The notes under the pieces are model-generated. The model was not told the origin of the DNA. It was given only the letters and a program-made list of their open reading frames with translations, and made no database searches. Source: Mercurialis annua (Eukaryota > Streptophyta > Magnoliopsida > Malpighiales > Euphorbiaceae). From it: a DNA stretch of 64,000 nucleotides. The position numbers and the translations under genes were made by a program. The DNA lies in assembly GCF_937616625.2 (NCBI RefSeq), contig NC_065574.1, forward strand, positions 5,332,001-5,396,000. The letters run 5' to 3'. This document shows positions 37,458 to 49,394 of the stretch, piece by piece; position 1 is the first letter of the stretch; each line of letters opens with the position of its first letter.

Positions 37458-40400
37458 ATGAGGAAGAAGCTTGACACTCGTTTCCCAGCTGTAAGTTTAT
37501 CTCTGATTCCTTTGATTTTGATTTTTTTTTCGGAATTAGGAAATGGGTGTTTGTAAATTAGGGATCTCTAGCTCTTATAAGATCTGGGTTATGTTTTTTT
37601 GTTTTAATTGAGTCTTGAATTGCGATCTACATGAAAAATTAGGTTATGGGTATTACAGTGTTGGAAGGTTTAGTTGAATTTTTTTGTTGGTAGTTTTTAA
37701 TTTTGATTTAGCTTAATTAATTTTTGATAATTATGCCAATTATAGTGTATTATTGGATTATGGTGCTTGTGCTGTTTTTGGCAGTAACTGTCTTGTGCTG
37801 ATATTACCTGATTTTGTGCTTTCATATTGGGCTGTTGTTAGAGATATTGTTTATTTGAATTTGGTGTTACCATTCTGCAGCAGTTTTGTTTCTATGACTG
37901 GTTTATGTTGAACTCGATAGACTGAATCGATCATTTCGTAGTACTCGGTGGAAGTTTTGCGGATCATGTTTTTTTTTTTGGTTGAGTTTATTGTTTAATT
38001 TGATTTTTGGTCGTGTTAAATCTCGTGATTAGATTTGCTTATGGGGTCAAGGTTTAGTTCCACGGACCTTTTTTTGCCTATTTTCTTTTACTGCCAGGCA
38101 AGGGCTGTAGTTTTTTTTTTAAGTTTGGTATCTGGTTCCATTTTGTTTTTGGATCAATAATAATCACTTAACTTACAGTTTTAGCTGTGGGGCTAAACTT
38201 GATGGGGGTATGGAAGTTCAGGGAACAATCCAGATCGTATGTTTCCTGCAAGTGCTTTAGGCGATGTGGGATGATTAATGTCCATGAAATTTTTTTGCCT
38301 GTATGTAGGACATGCTTATGAAAGTAATAAGCCCTACCTTTTTCTAGTTTCAATTCAATGTCAGGTTTGACTTTGCAGCATGAGACCACAGGATATTTCT
38401 GATGTATAGGCTTTCTACGATTAGATCCGGGGTGGATCTAAGTGTACTTAAGTGCAACAAATTGACAAACTAAATTTTAGGGGGAAAGATACTCATTTAT
38501 AAGGGCTTATGTTAAAATTTAATTAACTAAATTCACCTAAATAATTTTAGAAGATTTTAATTGACATCAGTTCTGAGTATTATTGAAAATAGTTTACAAA
38601 AAGACTGGGACATCTTGTAGAAAAATGTAAACTAAATGTTGTTGATGAGTGGAGTGTCTTACTTTTTTCTGTTATCTGATGTAAAATGAAATCTTGGCAG
38701 GCTCGTATAAAGAAGATCATGCAAGCTGATGAGGATGTTGGGAAGATAGCGCTGGCTGTGCCTGTTTTAGTTTGTAAGTAGTACCTATAACAAACCATGC
38801 TGTAACCTTAAAGTAAATGGCTTTCAAAATTCATTTGTTTATATGCTGTTGCAGCTAAAGCATTGGAATTGTTTCTGCAAGACCTTTGTGACCGCACATA
38901 CGAAATCACCCTTCAACGAGGAGCAAAAACTATGAGTTCATTGCATTTGTGAGTGAAAGAATGCCTTCTATAGTAGAATTTGCATTGACTGGCTAAACCC
39001 GTTGATTGCTGTGAACTCACCATCTAGGAGCATCATCTGTCTTGTTTGGATTTTTTTCCTTTAATTGCTTTTCTCGCAATTGGGTTGACTTTTATGAAAT
39101 TGTTATTTATTTTCATAAAAATGAGGAGACGCAATGAAGTAAAGAATGAAATTGTTCATAGTTTTTGCTTATTTATGACTCAGTCAGGCAGTGTATTTGC
39201 TTCTGGATGAGCAGAGAGAAAACTATGGATTATCATCACCTGGGTTATGTAGTTGCTATTTCATTTCTTCTGCTTTTGACTATGATGACGTTTTCTTGAG
39301 CTGTGTAGTTAGTGTTATTCTCCTCCCCTCTTGCTCCCTTACCTAACTTTGCACCTTTTTTCTTTGTTAAATGTTCCTTGATGATGTAATAGCAAGACGA
39401 TGAGGGTTTTGTTTTCATGTTTTTTAGCTCTTTCCTTGCCTTGCTTAATTTGTTTCCTGAGACGAGGGTTACATTATACTATCATGCTGCTGTTTTCTTC
39501 TGGAACCTTATTGTTTTATTAAGAATTTCTAGAGTGGATATGATGTAATTGAATTTCTTATTTACATTGCAGAAAACATTGTGTGCAGAGCTACAATGTG
39601 TTTGATTTTCTGAGAGAAATTGTCGGTAAGGTACCTGATTATGGTCATGGTCATGGTCACAGTCATTCTGATAATGCGTCAGAACATAAGACCCTGCAAA
39701 AGAGGTTAGTACACAAATTCTTCTTCTTTATTCCACCCCTGAACTCCCTTATCCTTCTTCCTGTGTAATCTATGAGACCGAATTAAACCTATTCTTATTG
39801 TTGCAGGAAGCCAATTGGGGATGAGGGCAATGACAGTGATGAGGAGTCAAAGAGAAGCAGGATGGTAAGATACATTGCCAAGATCTTCTCGGGTTTTAGG
39901 TTGCTGATAAATGACATTGTCGTCATCCACAGTTCATTGCATGAGCAGACATTGTTTTTTTTCTTTGCAAGTGTTTTGTAGTTGGTCATGAACCATGACC
40001 TGCGGCAACTATATATGTCTTTTTAAAGAGAGAACAAAATAACTCAAAAGTTTGAAAGATGTTAGAACAGTCAATTAACTTTTGAGTATTTGGCGGCTAA
40101 GGTAGAGAATTTTAATCAAGGAAAATTGCTTATAGAGGAATAACATTGTGTCAAAATCTATTTTGCAGCAGGAAATAAGCCATTCAGGCAGCAGTGGAAG
40201 GGGGAGGGGCCGTGGTCGGGGGAGGGGCCGTGGTCGAGGTGCTCGAAATGCAGAACGAGATTCTTCTCATCGTGAAGCTGAATCTGAACCCAGTACCGTT
40301 CAGCAAGCCACAGCAAATAACTCAAATTCTGGAGTAGCCATGGACGATGAGCCAGAGTCTAAAGAGTTATTGAAGGAAAATATGATAGTCACTGATGGTG

Positions 40401-40708
40401 CCAATGTGGCAGAAAGAAACTTTGATCTGAACGCTGAGGTGAATGAAAATGATGATGCAAAGGCTACAGCAGCAACAGCTGCTGCTGCTGCTGCTTCCAT
40501 CGCTACTGGGGTAGCAGCTACAGCATCAACGACAACCGCAACACACGCGGTCGATAGCTCATCAGTGGCGCCTCCAGTGGAAACTAATCCCGAAGAATAT
40601 CCAGGTTGGCCACTTTCTGAAATGGATAAGATGGCCATTAACCCTCTTCAGCTTGCACAACTTGGTGCAGGGATGGATGAGGAGGAAGATTATGATGAAG
40701 AAGGCTAA
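37458..40708 (+). CDS. NC2-alpha / DRAP1-like transcription corepressor subunit
   Basis: Six exons: 37458-37490, 38701-38773, 38855-38948, 39573-39704, 39807-39864 and 40169-40708, giving 309 aa. NC2-alpha pairs with NC2-beta (Dr1) through histone folds. The dimer clamps TBP on DNA and blocks TFIIA/TFIIB, repressing or tuning RNA polymerase II initiation in the nucleus. The start MRKKLDTRFP, the histone fold (about residues 10-90, with ARIKKIMQAD, KALELFLQDL and LREIVGKVPD) and a His-Gly stretch (GHGHGHSHS) are visible. A Gly-Arg repeat follows near residue 138, then acidic and Ala/Thr-rich segments and an acidic C-terminus (DEEEDYDEEG). The last intron ends GCAGCAG, so alternative acceptor use by one codon is possible. 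Arabidopsis has a comparable gene classed with NF-YC-like proteins. Confidence 0.9.
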
Positions 40709-41645
40709 CTTATTATGTGTTAGATATGAGCTGTAATTTGAGTGGTTGAATTATGATAAAGGGGCGCAAAGACAAGGAGATAAAAGTAGCAGAAGATGAA
40801 GAACCGTAAAGACAACTGATAATTGGAGAATGAACTGGTGGTGGAAGTAAGATAGTAATCTTTTAGGTTTTCTATCGTCTCTCTTTGTGCATCCTCGGTC
40901 ACGCCATCCCCTAACAACCAACCTCTTTCAGTAGTAGTAGAGTTGCTAACAGTATCAGAATACTAGCTTATAGATTGTGTGATTTAAATGTAGGAGCAGG
41001 ATGAGCACAGCAGCCTTAGTAGAAGCTGTTGAGCGAGATTATTATGCATGGACTCTTTGTAGTAATTGTAGTGTAAGTTAGGCAACATTTCATTAGTATC
41101 TGATAATTGATAATATTATGAGCCACTTCTAGATTGCTGCAAATTGCTTTTCTTGCATGATGTATGATCCTACATGTTTTAATGTTAATGATCTGTTCAA
41201 TCTTTCTAAAAGTAAAATTAAATTCAATCGAATGAATTTAATAACTATTTAATATATACAGTTCTTCAAACTAGAATATAATTAAATTATTTAAATGTCA
41301 ATCCACCAATTTGCAGGTTTTACAAGTTAAAATGGATAAATATGTGGAAGTCCGAGTTTGTCATATAATTTTCTGATTTCAATTGGTATATTAATTTGCC
41401 AAGAAATGACAATTGATGTAATTGCAAATACATGTAAAATTGGTAAATTTATATGTAAGTTTTCCTTAAAAAAAATGAATGCCCTCAAAATATTGATAAC
41501 CATAGAAATAGATTTGCATAATAAAAAGGCAACCAAATTACATAATAATAATAATAATAGCAAGCATCCATAGTTACAGTATTAAAAGAAAATCATAATA
41601 CATAAGTAATAATAATTATATTGGTCAGTACATTCAGCAGTCAGT

Positions 41646-43207
41646 TCAGTTGTGTGGCTCCATATGATTAAGGAGATAGGTTCCTTCATTGTTCTTGTGA
41701 ACCTCCACCTTCAGCTTCTCTTCATTCGTTCCTCTCTTCACCTTGATAACCATCTCAAATTTGGCTGAATCATCCACCACCTGTTCACATTTTTCATCAA
41801 TCATTAACCTTACTAAATCCAACAAACCAATTTTAATTCAAACAAAGTTTGAACATGTCAGACAAAGAATGAACCTGAGCTTTAGCATGAACAACTTCTT
41901 GAAGTTCATAAGGGAACAAAGAATTGGATCTCTGTTGAATGGTTTTTATAGCATGAGTTGCTGCATCTTGTACTGCTGGGTCATGTCCTGCAACTTCTCT
42001 CCATTCTGTACCATGCCCCTCTACTCCATATATAAAAAAATAACAAAACCCGAGTCAGTTTCTTGTTCATTTCAGTTCTAAATGAGCTGAGCTCAAACTC
42101 TGACCAGTAAATTGTTCATTTCAGTCTAAACAAGCCGAGCTCGAAATCGGCTTGTTTAGCAACCAAGCCGATCACGAAATCGGCTTGTTTAGCAACCAAG
42201 CCGATCACGAGCACAGTACTAACTAAACTTTTTTGTAGTCCCGAGAACTCAATCCCCAAAACCACACCGAAGCTTGGGATCACTGTCAAACTCCAGAATG
42301 TGGACCGCCCACAAGCCCACATACCTGGTAATTATGGGCTAATGGCCGGCAGTCCAATTCCAACCACTCCATTTATTAGAAAAGGCATAGCCGGAGTTTG
42401 AACCTATGGAGTGGCGCCCAGACCAAACTCATGCGACTGGATTGCGGCACTAAGTATGTTTATTCCTAACAAACACTTGGGACATTCATACTAAAAAGAT
42501 ACGCAACCACCAGCACAAACCCTAATCACATCAATGACAATCCAATGCACTCATAAATCAATCAACAATTAGATGATAAACAACACATATTCCACAACTT
42601 TATTTCTAAACCAAAATTTCACTTAATTCCAATTCCAATTTGCTACCAAACAATTACAAAAGTAAAATAACAATAAAAACATTTAACCTCTCTTAACACC
42701 GAGATCCGACGAGGTAATTGAAGAAGCAGCATCACCGGCGTGTTTAAACTCTTGCAATTCTTTAAAATTGAGCCACGGTTTGACCCAAACTTTAGCCTCG
42801 TAAATCTTCTTCTTCCCCGCTTCAATTGCTTCAATTGTTAAATGATGTACCGTCCCCGCCACCACTTGCTCCTTGGCTTTCACCACGCGCGCAAACTCCA
42901 CCATCGCATTCTTCAAATTATCAAATTTAAAATTAATCAAACCCTAATCATATAGTCATATACGCATTTGAATTCAAAATTGTGAACGGACCTCTTTCTT
43001 GTTATGTTCATCGACGGCGAAGCGAGCGAGACCGTCGATCTCGACGCTGTTCGCGGCGTTGCCTTGGGATTCGTGAACTCCGCCGAGAGTTGCCATTGTC
43101 TGGTCGCTGAAAAGGCTTGAAACCGCTGCTGTTGATAAAGATATTGTAATTACGACGAAGAGTGTGATTATGAGTAGAGATTTTGTAGAGAGAGTGTGGG
43201 ATTTCAT
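41646..43207 (-). CDS. Type II phytocystatin (cysteine protease inhibitor)
   Basis: Four exons, right to left: 42992-43207, 42688-42910, 41875-42020 and 41646-41780, giving 239 aa. A signal peptide (about 1-27, hydrophobic [14 protein letters not shown]) implies secretion or vacuolar routing. The N-terminal cystatin domain has the GG pair (42-43), the LARFAV helix (60-65), the QVVAG loop (87-91) and the PW loop (117-118), which wedge into papain-like proteases. The C-terminal cystatin-like extension carries SNSL (178-181) in SNSLFPYE, the motif known to inhibit legumain-type asparaginyl endopeptidases. Length and exon plan fit the roughly 25 kDa two-domain class (AtCYS6-like). Intron 2 contains a 33-bp tandem repeat. 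Confidence 0.92.
42131..42210. repeat. 33-bp tandem repeat in cystatin intron 2
   Basis: A unit containing ATCGGCTTGTTTAGCAACC occurs twice exactly, with partial copies on either side (GCCGAGCTC.., GCCGATCACGAG). Each unit also pairs internally (ATCGGCTTG / CAAGCCGAT). Confidence 0.8.
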
Positions 43208-45060
43208 GGCCTTTTTATAGATTTCTTATTTATTTTGGACCTTTTCGTTTCTTATTATTGTGTCGTTGTTGCTATCCGTTTATTTATTTTTTTACTTTTT
43301 GGTAAGGACGCGTGTCGACACGTGTTGATCAACCGCGTTGGGATGTGTTGCTTTTGGTATATGTCTCTTGCTTAGTTAGTAAGCTTTATGCTGGACAATC
43401 GTCGGGCCCAATCGGAGACTCAGATGACTTTTTATAAAGCTAATAACTCTTTTTATTTTATTTTTGAGAAAATAAAGCTAAATAATCATTCAGGTTGACG
43501 CTTATAGATAATGTTGCATTTATAGATAATACTATATATTTTAAGTTTTAATTCATTTTTTAAAAGTATAAATATGTTTTATATCATTAAAGTACATCAT
43601 TAGAATAAAAAAGATAATTTTAGTATATTTTATAAGCTCAACATAATTTACATTTTTTTATTCAAATCATTTATTTTATATATTGATCGAGTATGATATA
43701 TCATGTTTAACCGATTTTGAGAGTTCTAATTTATATTATTTTTTATGAATATAATACTTGATAATATAGAAAAGATTAAAAGAAATATAATAATTTTGTT
43801 TATCAATAAAATGTACTAGTGACGAGCATATTTTAATGAAAAATAAACTTTTAAGTTTCAATAATTGCTAAATCGCTGCCGCCTGATCCGGTTAAATGTA
43901 CCTGAGAAGACAAGAAAGGAATACAGACCGTCAGCCGAAATACCGGTGGGGGACACCGACAAATCGCTCCGACGATCTAATCAGTATTTGAGGAAGAAGA
44001 GAAAGAAGAGAAGGAAAAAAAGAGAAAAGAAAGAGTGCAAAATGAGAAAAAAAGTACCTTTTAGGGTTTGTCCATAAGGTGGTTTATATAATTTTATCTG
44101 GTACAGTTATTCCGCAGTGGATTATTGCTCTTCTTTGGTCCCCACAGAATCGGTTAGCTGATGTGGCACATTTTTGTTACGTCTCGTTTGTCGAGTAAGA
44201 TATGCGACGCATAGAGTCTCTATGTGTCAGATTCTGTTAGAGTTTGTTTAGGAGAATAGTTTAGCTCGGTAAAGGGAAAAGATACCGAGCTTTGATTCAC
44301 ATGTGACCGATATTATCTATACCGAGATGATGGTTTTTTGATCCGACTTCTTAAGTGTTTTATGATTTAGTAGCTCAGTCATAGTGAGTATCTCGTGCTG
44401 GGTCCCCATGTTTGCTTGACCTGATGAGGTCATATGTGGGTGTGGCTGTTTTACCGTCTTTATATTACTGGTCCTGTTATCGATAATAAAAGATCTATAA
44501 AAAGAAAACTTTGGTGAAAGTCTTTCTAGAAATAATAAAGCATCAAACTAGTGGTCATCGGGTCCACAAAAGACTATTTAAATAGAGTAGATAATTTCTA
44601 CTACATCAGTTGCATCATAAAAAATTTAAGATTAAAATGAAAAAAAAATTGTTTGTAAGAACAAAATTTAATTAATTATCTTTGAGTTCTAAATGAAAAA
44701 AAAATTGTTTGTAAGAACAAAATTTAATTAATTATCTTTGAGTTCTAATCTATATAAATTAAATCTAGCGAAATTTAAATTTGAAGTAATTTTAGCTTAA
44801 TTAAATTTAGATTGCATTATTAAAAACAATTTAAGAGAACAAATATCAAATAATAAATTAAATTACTAAACATCTACTTTTTTGTTATATTAAATATATC
44901 TATCTAGTTTCATGTTGCAATTAGAGAAAAGTCTATAAAATGCAAATTTCGGCACTCCAAGCATTTCCCTACACGTTTTACCAATTTGATCTTTAGGAAT
45001 TCATACTTACAATTTTACATTCGTTACACATTTGTAAACAATTTTCCCAGATAACTTTTC
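43208..45060. other. Intergenic with TE-like GC-richer island
   Basis: The left part is the cystatin promoter. At 43865-44600 base composition changes to a GC-richer block (CCGGTGGGGGACACCGAC, a purine-rich run, then repeated CCGAG words) that looks like a relic LTR-type repeat in minus orientation. No ends were found. A perfect 57-bp tandem duplication lies at about 44635-44748. No gene is seen. Confidence 0.4.
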
Positions 45061-45067
45061 CAAATAC

Positions 45068-45090
45068 TTTTTTTTTTTTTTTTTTTTTTT
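45068..45090 (-). repeat. T23 tract, possible retroposon tail
   Basis: Twenty-three T on the plus strand directly precede CCAAACGATAGAAATTC. On the minus strand this reads as a 3' end followed by a poly(A) tail, as at the end of a 5'-truncated LINE. No coding remnant or duplication was located. Confidence 0.35.
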
Positions 45091-45697
45091 CCAAACGATA
45101 GAAATTCATTAAGAAGATTCAAATACAACCTATGAAAGTCATATCACAACCAACATTAACAACAAGACTATTTACACTCCGATCAAGACGCCTGATCTAC
45201 TTAAACAATTATCGACAAAAAAAATACTGCAGAATAATCAAGAAAACTATAGAAAATAAAAACTTTTCCTTCAAACTGCAGTACAATTGGCAACATTATG
45301 CAATCCATCCCAACATGACCTTGTAAAAAACTTTATTGTGTAAGCATATTACATAATACAACATAACTCCCCTTTTGGGGAGGAAAAAAAAAATTAAAAA
45401 GACAAAACCGAACAGCGAAAAAAAGAAAAAGAAAAAAACGAGCTCAACAGCAAATGTAGAGAGGCTCATAATTGCTTCAAAACCAAACCAATTATGGATG
45501 GTACTCGACGCAGCAACTTTGAACCATTCTAAAAACTTGCAAGAAGACGCATGAATCATTAAATAGAAACTCATGCAGTATCCTCCCTCACTTTCGCAGC
45601 TATTGAGCAAAAAAAGAAAAACGCTTCCCATCGATTTTGAAGTAAAGAGAATGGGAAAGAAAAAAAAACATCATAATATTCATAAATGTGTGTTCTG

Positions 45698-48600
45698 TCA
45701 ACCGCTTCTCTTCACAAATACTATCTCTCGACTAGCTGATAGTGGATCATTTTCCGACTTTACTTGATGCCTTATCTGTGATTTTGCGTAAATGAATCAC
45801 AATCAGAGTCCTATATTTCTCAGCAGACCAAACAGAAATTTCAGACCAAAATAAGTTATCATCAAATCCCTAAATGATATTTTGAATTTAGAGACACTCA
45901 AAAACTCATTAGATTTTATTTCTCTTCATCTGGGTTTATACTTCAACTATCATATCTTGACTACCAACCCAGAGAAAACTTGTGAAGATGCTTTGACAAG
46001 TCTTTATGAAAATAAGCAGCATGATATTGGCATTGTGGGAAACAAATTTAGCACAAGAAATAACGGAAATAAATAGTGGCTCAACAGACAAACCTCATAG
46101 CGTTCGAGCACAGAAGCAAGTAAAGTGGCAACTCCTTGGATTGTAAATTTCTGAGCCACACATGCACGTATACCAGAACCAAAGGGAAGAAATGCAGCAT
46201 TTTCGTTTGGATCATTCAAAACAAGTGAGCTCCGAGTTGAGTCAACAGCATCTTCTGCAACCTCTGAGAATATTAGTAGCAAAAATTGGTTACAAACAAA
46301 TAAAGTTATACTCCTCTTCTTGCTATAATTTACATTTATAGATATGTATATATTATATATATATATATAGAATGTCAATAAAATGTGTTCAGTAGTGAGG
46401 TTATCAATACACTTCAGGACTTGATGTCTTTTAGTTATCAATAACATATCTCGGACAGTAAAACTGAGATACAGGTAACTCCGCTTATAGTAGATTGAGA
46501 ATTTGTTTTCAGTAAGAAAGGAACCTGTAATAGACACATCCTGCATTGAATCAGTATCCTTTCCGGCTTTTGACAAAAAGCGATACGGGTTAAATTTGCC
46601 AGCATCACTGCCCCAACTAGCATCATCCATCTGCAGCAAATGCACAGGTACAACAAGTACTGCTCCAGCTGGTATAGTTACACCATTTTTTAGAATCAAA
46701 TCTAGCAGTAGGAGAAAACAGAGAGGGGAAATCAATCATTGACTGCAAAAATAAAACCAATAAACCAGAATTTGCAATTTGAAAAGTAGTAGAAAGAAAC
46801 ATAGTTGCAAGTGATTGACAAATCTAATTTGGTCTAATGATACAATTCTATTAAAACCAGAATTTGCAATATTGAAAAGGAGCAGTAGAAATAAACACAT
46901 GCTAAACACATTGTTTCCAGCTCAATGACAACTTAAGTGCTCCCACAGAAGAAATCCCCACATTCTAAATAATGGTGCACATGTATGAACAATGAAGCTA
47001 ATTTTCTAAATGTCACAAGGACATTGCAGCAATAACCAAAGTGGTTGAACAGATTAGGTAGCTTAACAGAGAAGCTGTATTAAAGTATTCCAACCAAGCC
47101 ACAACACTTATAAATAATGGTAAACACATATGCGATGTACATTTTAGGCAGCCAAAATTTTCAAGAAACCTCTATAGGTTCCGGTCAATTCCTTGGTAAA
47201 AATAGTAGAAAATGTCTTACCATCTTTCAAGGAGCATCTCTGTAACAAAGGTCCAGTAGGTAGAAGTCGGGCTGATTCATAAATAGTTGCCACTAACTGG
47301 GGCATCTGATCAACATTTTGAACATCTTTTGCTAATCTTTGCCTTACCCCTATAATCTCCGAGTATATCTGCAGTATACACATTTATAAGTAATATGCCA
47401 TATATCAGAATGAGTTCGGTCAGCCTGAAGCCAATTTTTTTCTAAAAAGAATAAGAGATTATATATGCAGAAATACTTTACCAAAGCATCAACAGGGGTC
47501 AAAACTGGAGCTCACACTTAAAGGGGAGAACAGTCTTTTACCTTATCCTGTAACTCTGGATATGCAACAAGCCTCTCCAAGATATTGCCCAGCAAACCTG
47601 CTGTTGCTATGCATCCATGAAACATCATGCCCATAATATTTCCACACGGCTCTTCTCTTGAATTATAATGACCATCAATCTCCCTTGGGAAAAGGTTATC
47701 TTGCATCACAACACCGAAAGGAGGTATTCCAGATGCTGCTTTCATTCCACATTTCACAATTTCATCATTAAAATTTTGATCCACATGGTGAAATAGTTTA
47801 CAATTTTTTCTGCACAGTTGAACAATGTCTTGAGTTAAGAACTTCAAGTTTGAGCACAAAGACTGGTACCTCCAAAATTCTCGTTCCCACACAGGAGTAA
47901 TTCTATATGAGGCCCAAAAGGTAGCATCTTTAGCAATAGTCATGAGAAGATCTTCATAAGATGCTGCTTTTGACCATGCCAAAAATGCATCTCCAAAAAG
48001 TGTAGTTCCCATAAGAGTAAAAGCCATATGTTGAGAAATTAATTTACAATCAACATGTCCTTTGCGCATACTCTCATCTATTCTTTCTGTGATACGATGT
48101 ATAACATGATCAGGAATTACACTTGCTCTTGGAAGCAATTTTTCATTCAATTGTAACGCCAACGATTCTCTTCTTTTTTGCGCCTGTATATAGAAAAGGA
48201 AACATTAAGAGCTGTAAGGCAGACACACATCTGACACAAATGCAATTTATAATAAGTAAGAGTCCAACTAACAGGAAGAATGAACCAGCCAGAAAAAGCC
48301 ACTACTTACAACGAAATACACTCAAATCTAAAAGAGAATATTATAGGCAAATTAAGAAAGCATAAATTAAAAGAACGCAGTTTGTTTGCATCAAAATATT
48401 TAGTTCCAACCAATGAGCTTTGACATTGCGATTGAAGCTTCTATAGGGCCGTGACGCCTCAAGTTTAAATACATTCATAACCCAACTAATGAAAGTATTT
48501 GAGTTTCTAACAGCAAAAGGTTTGCTGAAACTTGTGCAATCAAGTTTGTACCTGGTCATACGAGCAAAAGAAGAGATTTGATCGACCAAATGCTAAACGA

Positions 48601-49394
48601 AAAGCCTTTCCAGTAAAAGGCAATTTATCCTCAGCCTTTAAAAGCACATCTCTGATAAGCTCCGGATCTTTTATAGATACAAGAAGCTGAGTAGGCCCTA
48701 ACCATAACTTCAATACAGATCCATAATTATCGTGTAGCTCCGACAACAATTCTAACAAAAGAAATTAAGAAACCAATAAGATCATTAAATCAAATCCAAA
48801 ACAACACTCCACAACTAAAAATAATTGCAAGAATTTAATTCAATCCAATTCTCATGTATCAAAATAGCTAGAACTACAAATAAATAATTTCAACTTAAAA
48901 TAAATCCAAACAAGACCTAATATTATATTAATCATTTCTTAATCTGGCAAGATAGCTAAATTAACAACACTTATCTACTAAATATCTAAACATAACTTAT
49001 ATCAAAAACAAATCAAACTTAATTTTTGATATTACAAACTGCATAAAATTCAAAAAAAAAAAGGTAAATTAAACTTACCGATGAATTTTTCGCGACAACC
49101 GAAATTACTGTGGCCAAAAATTGAAGAGCAAGGAGGACCAGGAATAGCTCTAGCTTTAGTCCATAATCTAAGCAATTTATAAAGTTTTTCGAGCAAGAGA
49201 GCAGTTACAGTAATAAGTGAAATCCACAGAAACGCATTGAACTCACGCGTCGCGTAATCTTTTAGCAACAACATTCTAGCGTCTTCAGTTGAACTACAAT
49301 TACTACTACTAGTAGTAAAATTGTAGCTCAATCGCGACGATGATATTAGATATGAGATTAGATTACACGACGATGAGGAACTTATTTTTTCCAT
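45698..49394 (-). CDS. Cytochrome P450 with atypical signature motifs
   Basis: Seven exons, right to left: 49079-49394, 48552-48751, 47542-48183, 47221-47368, 46525-46701, 46263 down to 46094, and 45698-45775, all phase-consistent, giving 576 aa. P450s are heme monooxygenases, usually anchored in the ER. There is a long Ser-rich N-terminus, a membrane segment (about 55-75) and the proline hinge AIPGPP. ExxR is present (ESAR, 417-420), as are FNPYRF and the heme loop FGSGIRACVA with ligand Cys529. Departures from consensus: the heme loop ends in Ala where Gly is usual; the I-helix reads HGCIAT (361-366), lacking the acid-alcohol pair of [AG]GxD/ET; and the C-helix Trp is replaced (QAQKRRESL). 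It is not an A-type P450. From memory it may belong to the little-studied CYP727 family. Substrate unknown. Confidence 0.85.

Noticed and set aside
45296..45631. 111-codon minus-strand frame downstream of the P450
   Set aside because: Low-complexity Phe run from an A-rich plus strand, lying in the probable 3' flank of the P450 gene, with no recognisable domain.
46004..46735. Single 243-codon frame as one P450 exon
   Set aside because: It reads through a real intron (46264-46524) that happens to lack stops; donor and acceptor phases match and the intron part has no P450 similarity.
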